Source: Microcebus murinus
Taxonomy: Eukaryota; Chordata; Mammalia; Primates; Cheirogaleidae
Assembly: GCF_040939455.1 (NCBI RefSeq)
Contig: NC_134116.1
Span: 69,767,900-69,831,899 of the forward strand
Length of the DNA: 64,000 nucleotides
Reading direction: 5' to 3'
Position numbers and translations under genes: made by a program. The notes under the pieces are model-generated. The model ran no database searches. It had not been told where the DNA came from and saw only the letters and a list, made by a program, of their open reading frames with translations. Each line of letters opens with the position of its first letter. Position 1 is the first letter of the stretch. Positions 59,005 through 64,000 of this stretch are shown here, piece by piece.

Positions 59005-59742
59005 ACTGCCCTTGCTTTAATGCCTCCTATAACTTTTCATCTTGCTTAGAGTAAAACCCAAGCCCCACACTTGGTCTTTTCCATCCTGACTTGATCTGGC
59101 CCCTGACTGTCTCTCTTTCCTCGATCTACCCATGGCTGGCTTCCTCCCATGTTCAGAGCTCAGCTTCACTGTCCCATACCCCAAGAAACCTTCTCTAACC
59201 ACCAACAGAGAGAAACCACTCACTCAGCCACTCGCTATCACATTATCCTCTTAATTCTCAGCAAGCACTTATGAAATCAGCTCTTGCATTTGTTTGTTTA
59301 AGGCCCATTTCCTCCACTAGAATATGAATTCCATGAGACCAGCAGGTACCTTGTTTACTGATTTACTACTGGATCTTGGCACCTAAAACAGTAGGGACTC
59401 AGTAAATATTTGCAAAATAAATAAATTTAAGTTGATCAGGGAAGCATGAGCAGAAGTTAAGCAGGTGAGGTGGTGGTAGGGAGGAATTGTTCCTTGTGCA
59501 AGGAAATGAATATTCCAATACCCACAGGCAGGAAGATACCTGGCACATTTAAGAAACTAAATGAAGCACCCAAAGAAAAGAAGAGAGAGGCACTAAAGTG
59601 GGTAGGGGCCTTATTGGTTATGCTAAGGATATTCTCAAAGAGACACAAGAAGTCCTGGAAGAGTTCTTAACAGTAGAGCAACAAGAGATTTCCCTACAAA
59701 AATTCTCAAGAAAGACTTGTACCAAAGTTTTGTCCTACACAA

Positions 59743-60182
59743 TGTGGTAGTTTAAGTAGTAGCCACCAAAAGAGACCAACTTTGGATGTTACCTTATATG
59801 GAAAAGGGATATTTGCAGATATAATTGAGTTAAGGATTCTGAGATGAGGAGATTACCTGGGATTATTTCCAGGTGGACTGGAAATGCTATCATGAATGTC
59901 CACATATGAAAGGTAAAGGAAACAACACAAGCACACAGAGAAGTCCATGTGAAGATGGAGTCAGAGATTTGGGAGATGTGGCCACAAGCCTAGGAATGCC
60001 TGGAGCCACCAGAAACTGGAGGAGACAAGGAATGGATTGGAGAGCCCTTGGAGAGACTGCAGACCCACCAACCCCACGATTCTAGACTTCTGGCCTCTAG
60101 AACTGTCAGCAGTTACATTTTAGTCATTATAAGCCACCGAGTTTGTTGTAATGTGTTATGGCCACTACAAGAAACTAAAACG
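59743..60182 (+). mobile_element. MLT1-type LTR (ERVL-MaLR)
   Basis: GATATTTGCAGATATAATTG, AGAGAAGTCCATGTGAAGAT, GATTCTAGACTTCTGGCCTC, TAGAACTGTCAGCAGTTAC and AAGCCACCGAGTTTGTTGTA then TGTTATGGCC match MLT1 in order on the + strand. Confidence 0.85.
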
Positions 60183-61610
60183 TATGCGTTGGAGAAAAGG
60201 TAAAGCGAAACAGAAATTCAGACGATGTGCACCATCATGCACCTGAGTCCATCCAGTGAGTGTGGGCCCAGAGTCAGTGTGAGCCTGGAGATGCCCATCT
60301 GCCATTTCCCAGGCTGCCTTCTTTCCCTCATGGGCTGTTGTCATAGTTCCAGTAGATAAAGGTAAGCCTGTTGCACAAGACGTGCCCCTCAACTCAAGCT
60401 GGCAACTTTGTTTTATGGTCAGCTGAAGAAATCGTGCGTATCCCAACATAAGATGACTAACTGGCAGAGAGACGTCCTACCAGTCTCCAAGGTGGCACAT
60501 ACATATGGCCACAAGGAATCTGAGGTACGAGTAGCTGAGGAAGAGAAGTTTGCCAGGCCACAGTGCCCAGTGCTCCAGTCACAGCCGAGGGAGAGCCATG
60601 TGAGCTATGGAAATAAACAAAGACCAACCAAATGAGAACAATCCGAGGCTACATACTCAGAGCTTGCTATATAGCAGGAAGTCAGGCACCACTGCTGGCA
60701 TTTGGGCAGAGACTCAGAGACAGGCAGAGCAGAGAAGAGGGAAGGCACAGGTGTGCCCTGACAGATGTGTTGTCGTGGGGAAGCTGCAGGCAGGCTACCC
60801 AGAAGTGGGGCATCCTTTGGGATTTGTGAGAGATATTTGGCTTTTTCTAGTTGGTGCTAAGTTGGAAATGGGGACAAAAATGGAAGCTGTCAGTTATTAA
60901 TCAGGTCCTGGCTGTTTGGGGCTGATTCTTGGAGGGGCTGTTGTTTGGCTTCCTGCATTGTTACTAGAGATAGCAGTTTGATTTTCTACAAATAGGACTT
61001 ACAGTGTGTGGCCTTCTTAGCTGGCTGTCCCAGAAAAGGGTTGGTTTCCTGGGCAGGTTGCTGCAGGCTGTGGGTCAGAGTTCTGTTTCCCTGTGTGATC
61101 CAGCTATTGTCTATCTGTAGATTCAGTCTCTCAAGGTGATGAGACTTCAGTGAAGGCTCAGCAGGCTTTGCACGTGGGCTGAACAATGTGGCACATATGA
61201 AACACGGGGAGGAAAGGGGCCCTCGGCATCTGTCATTTGTTTAAGCTCTCCCTGAAGATGTGTGGGTTTTTTATGAGAAGAAACTCAGAGCCAGCCAAGG
61301 AGGGGCTTCTCCATTTCAGTAATTGCTTTACTTTAAAAAAAATGAAGATTGTGAGTGAAGCTGCGTAGGCTAATGAAGAGGCAGCAGATCCTGCGCGAGG
61401 AACAGCTGAGGACAATCTACAATCCCGGAGAAAAAAGGATGCCTCCAGGAAGTGCTTTAATGCTGGTGAGATTGGGTTCTTGTGGGGAAAACAAACATAC
61501 CAACTCCGTACATTTCAGATTCAGAAAGACAAGACCCTGACTTGAAAGCAGCTGAAGGGTACGTGCATGGGTTGTTTTGAGGTATTGCTGCCAGGCTTAA
61601 GAGTTGAAAA
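60183..61610. other. Unique intron
   Basis: No repeat or gene assigned. Several short open frames on both strands have no domain. Confidence 0.4.
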
Positions 61611-62270
61611 TGTTAACCAAGGAATCCAAACTCTGTCAAATAATTTAGAAGTTTATTCTCAGCCGAACGTGTGTGACCAGCCCGGAGCACCTGGCCTCAA
61701 GGGGTCCTGAGGAAATGTGCCCTCGGTATCCAGGTTACCGTTTGGTTTTATACATTCATGGAGACGGGAGCTACACATAAGACCATAAGTCAATACATTT
61801 GTTTTGTGCAAAAGGGTGGGGCATCTGGGAAGGGGGAACTTAACAGGTTATCGATGGGTTTAAGGATTCTTTAATTTGTCATTGGTTAAAGAAATGAAAC
61901 TTTGTCTAAAGGGTTGGAAGGTTTTAACATAAGGGTGTCTGTTAATCAGAGACTAGCTGCCTTAGACATTTACCCAAACTCAAGTGATCTATTAAGCAAG
62001 TTGATGGCCTGCAGATGTGGTCTAAGCATTGTCTTGCACGGGCCTTAGGCCTATTAGTGATCTATTAATAGTATCTGATTGTTATAAAGAATAACTCCAA
62101 AAGGGACAGGGCATAACTAGGCGTGTCTGACCTTCCTTCTCCTCATGGCTGGCAACTCAGCTTTAAGGTTTTTCTGGGGTTCCCTTGGTCAAAAAAGGGT
62201 CCATTCAGTTGGCTGCGGGTGCTTAAGATTTTATTTTAGTTCACACCAATCCTCAGGTCTCAATAGCTAA
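61611..62270 (-). mobile_element. ERV LTR (class I-like), antisense
   Basis: It starts TGTTAACCAAGGAATCC, has AGAAGTTTATTCTCAGCCGA (AATAAA on the minus strand), TTACCGTTTGGTTTTATACA (a TATAAAA on the minus strand), GGCGTGTCTGACCTTCCTTC and TTTTTCTGGGGTTCCC. The right end near 62265 is uncertain. No internal genes follow. Confidence 0.6.
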
Positions 62271-62290
62271 GAACAGTAATCTCCTGCATG

Positions 62291-62387
62291 GTATTTGCAT
62301 ACAACTAAAAGGCCTAAAAGGCTTGGGGCACACTATTCGGGAGTATTTGCATACAACTAAAAAGGCTTGGGGAACACTATTTGGGAG
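62291..62387. repeat. Tandem duplication (52 and 45 bp) each with an octamer ATTTGCAT
   Basis: Copy 1 at 62291-62342 and copy 2 at 62343-62387 both start GTATTTGCATACAACTAAAA. Copy 2 lacks about 8 bp (GCCTAAAA) and differs at a few bases. ATTTGCAT, the POU/Oct consensus, lies at 62293-62300 and 62345-62352. Confidence 0.9.
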
Positions 62388-62884
62388 TTTGTGCCAAAAG
62401 GGTCATTGCAGAGGTGAAGTGGTACCTGGAGGGAGAGGACCTCACTTAGACCACTGGCCATGCTCGGGGCCCTTCTATAGTGTTGCCTTTGGCACAGGGC
62501 AGTGTGGAACTCATCTTTCTCTAACCTTGACCCCATGACCATGACCCCATGACCTTCTCCTATCCTCCAAACTCTGAACTAAGAAACCACCAGCATTTCA
62601 AGGCTCCATGTTCCCATGTTCTCAGAGGTGGTTAAGCAATGGGTGCTGATCCAATTTTAACAGACTGTTGGAAGACCTTCAGCATCGCCACTCGCATCAC
62701 ACACTGCGGTGGATGCGTTAAAGTGGGAAACTATCAATTTATGTTGGCCAAACTTGCAGAAAGAATGTGCAGAGCGCATTGTTAGAGGCTCAGGCAGGTG
62801 GCTTCATTAACACCATCAAGGAAGAATTTAAGAGTTAATTGAGGGCTCTGTCTGGAAACTTGGAAAACATTGCCTAACAAAGAC
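62388..62884. other. Intronic sequence, nothing firm
   Basis: A small tandem ATGACCCCATGACC duplication lies at about 62529-62553. Otherwise unassigned. Confidence 0.4.
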
Positions 62885-63015
62885 ATCTGCAGTGGTTCTC
62901 AACGAGGGGCAATATGCACCCCCCCCCCAGGGGACATTTGGCAATGTGTGGAGACATTTTCAGTCACCTGCATGGGGAGGACCTACTGGCCCATTAGTGG
63001 GTAGAGACCAAGAAT
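62885..63015 (+). mobile_element. MER20 (hAT-Charlie) fragment
   Basis: GCAGTGGTTCTCAACGAGGG, CCAGGGGACATTTGGCAATG, GTGGAGACATTTTCAGTCAC and TAGTGGGTAGAGACCAAG. The right end is lost. A C9 run lies inside it near 62920. Confidence 0.8.
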
Positions 63016-64000
63016 GCAACTACCAACTGGCACTAAGTGCAGTTGACATGTGGGAAGAAGAAAAGAACAGCATCAGTTTCAGGAAGTGAAGATCTGATAG
63101 AACAAGGCACAATGTTTGGAGAGCTTCCTCTTTTTCTCCTTTTCCCGGGGGCTGAAACTCAGACATGGCAAGATGAGCTGACTGGGATCAAGTGGAAGAG
63201 AACTCTCGGGGAGGCCGGAAATAAGGCAGTAGGAACCTGGGTTGCCAGGCAGTCAATCTCCTGCATCAAGACCACTTGCCTCCCGGGGGCCCTGCAGACC
63301 TCGGGACTCTTATGCAGGGAAAAATTAACTTTTCTGTTACTTGACTGTTAGGGAAAAGGAAAGTATCTGGAAAGGAGACTCATTCCTGCTATCAAAACAG
63401 TAGGTCTGAGCAGCGACTCTGGAGATGTTAATACAGAAAACTCCAGCACCATAAAGCCTCCTGCAGATGTTACATAAGGTCTCGGCTCTCAGCCTGTGCA
63501 GGTGCAGGGACACGTGGGCGCCATCTGGCGTGCTTCGCTGGGTGTTCCGAAAGTTGTGGGCCAGTCGAGGTGCCGGTTTAGACATACGTGCCTGTATTTT
63601 TAGAAGGTACTTTTAAAATCTCAGTTTCTGGGACTTTGCTCTTCAGCTAAGCCACACCAGCTGATGTCTTTGCCTCCCATTCAGTCTACTCCATACTTTG
63701 TTTTTCAAAAGCTGTGTTTCAGAGTGTTTCAGCCTTGATTGCTTTTTATCCCAGACAAGCCACATATGGCGCTTAGGGAAGGAGCACTTGTTTGGACCCC
63801 ACAGACTGTAGGATGGGAGTCTTAGCTGTAGTGTCGGGGATCGGTCAGAAAATAGGTCGGGGAGAAACAAAGGATGGGCCTCAGATGGTACTGGAGCATG
63901 CAGCTGGCGTAGGGGGGCGAGGGGAGGGTGCAGGCTGAGCCTTCCTGCAGGGAGCCGACATGCAGAGTTTCCTGCAGGGCTGCTGGGGAGCATGAAAATC
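63016..64000. other. Unique intron to window end
   Basis: No repeat or gene assigned. The minus-strand open frame at 63643-63993 (116 codons) is Leu/Pro/Arg-rich with no domain or family resemblance. Confidence 0.4.

Larger units (their letters stand above)
58400..59430 (+). mobile_element. L2 LINE 3' portion, split by a MaLR LTR
   Basis: Left of the LTR: CCAGCCAGAGTTATCTTTTA then GACTCATGGATCAAATTACA. Right: ATCTTGCTTAGAGTAAAACC, ATCCTGACTTGATCTGGCCC, AAACCTTCTCTAACCACC and AGCACTTATGAAATCAGC, then the terminal GGCACCTAAAACAGTAGGGA and CTCAGTAAATATTTGCAAAA. Joined across the LTR, the order is L2. Confidence 0.85.

Overview
The window is nuclear DNA from a primate, most likely a strepsirrhine (lemur or loris lineage). 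The evidence is the repeat content: Alu and FLAM SINEs, MIR, L2, L1, MaLR/ERVL LTRs and hAT-Charlie transposons. The Alus at 20763-21092 and 23069-23407 carry the extra middle block (AATTAATTTCTTTCTAT and variants, followed by TAGTAGAGACGGGGTCTCGC) that I associate with lemur and galago Alus. I cannot name the species from sequence alone.

Only one piece of protein-coding sequence can be supported: a 100-bp exon at 6471-6570 on the + strand. It encodes the end of the second doublecortin domain of doublecortin-like kinase 1 (DCLK1). It has a clean acceptor and donor and matches DCLK1 better than DCX or DCLK2. The window is therefore about 6.5 kb of the upstream intron, this exon, and about 57 kb of the following intron. 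I saw no further DCLK1 exon by eye. The other open frames are short, lack family resemblance, and mostly lie in repeats.

Layout. 1-6470: intron with an Alu, a (TCCA)n array, a hAT-Charlie element with target duplications, a perfect 14-bp hairpin, and a solo ERV LTR at about 5037-5619. The LTR lies in sense orientation 0.9 kb upstream of the exon. It carries nine ATTGG (inverted CCAAT) boxes, mostly at 24-bp spacing, then a TATA box and an AATAAA signal. 6571-18000: unique intron, an MLT1 LTR, an alternating purine/pyrimidine tract, a 60-bp tandem duplication, L2 blocks, and an Alu inside an MLT2-type LTR. 18000-32000: an LTR with TGTTAAAA/TTTTAACA ends, Alus, MIRs, and an AP-1 palindrome at 24370. 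32000-46000: a probable non-autonomous piggyBac element with exact TTAA flanks, an antisense L1 3' fragment, a young retroposed RNA 3' end with a 19-bp perfect target duplication, MER20, and an L2 carrying an Alu whose tail has become an (AC)n microsatellite. 46000-64000: a Tigger-like element, L1M pieces, MER5-type elements, a MaLR LTR nested in an L2 with 5-bp duplications, an MLT1, another ERV LTR, and a tandem duplication that doubles an octamer motif.

Nothing here suggests an operon or a new protein system. The most testable items are the CCAAT-array LTR as a possible DCLK1 alternative promoter, the piggyBac-like element, and the young RNA retrocopy. Repeat family names come from remembered consensus sequences and need RepeatMasker/Dfam confirmation.
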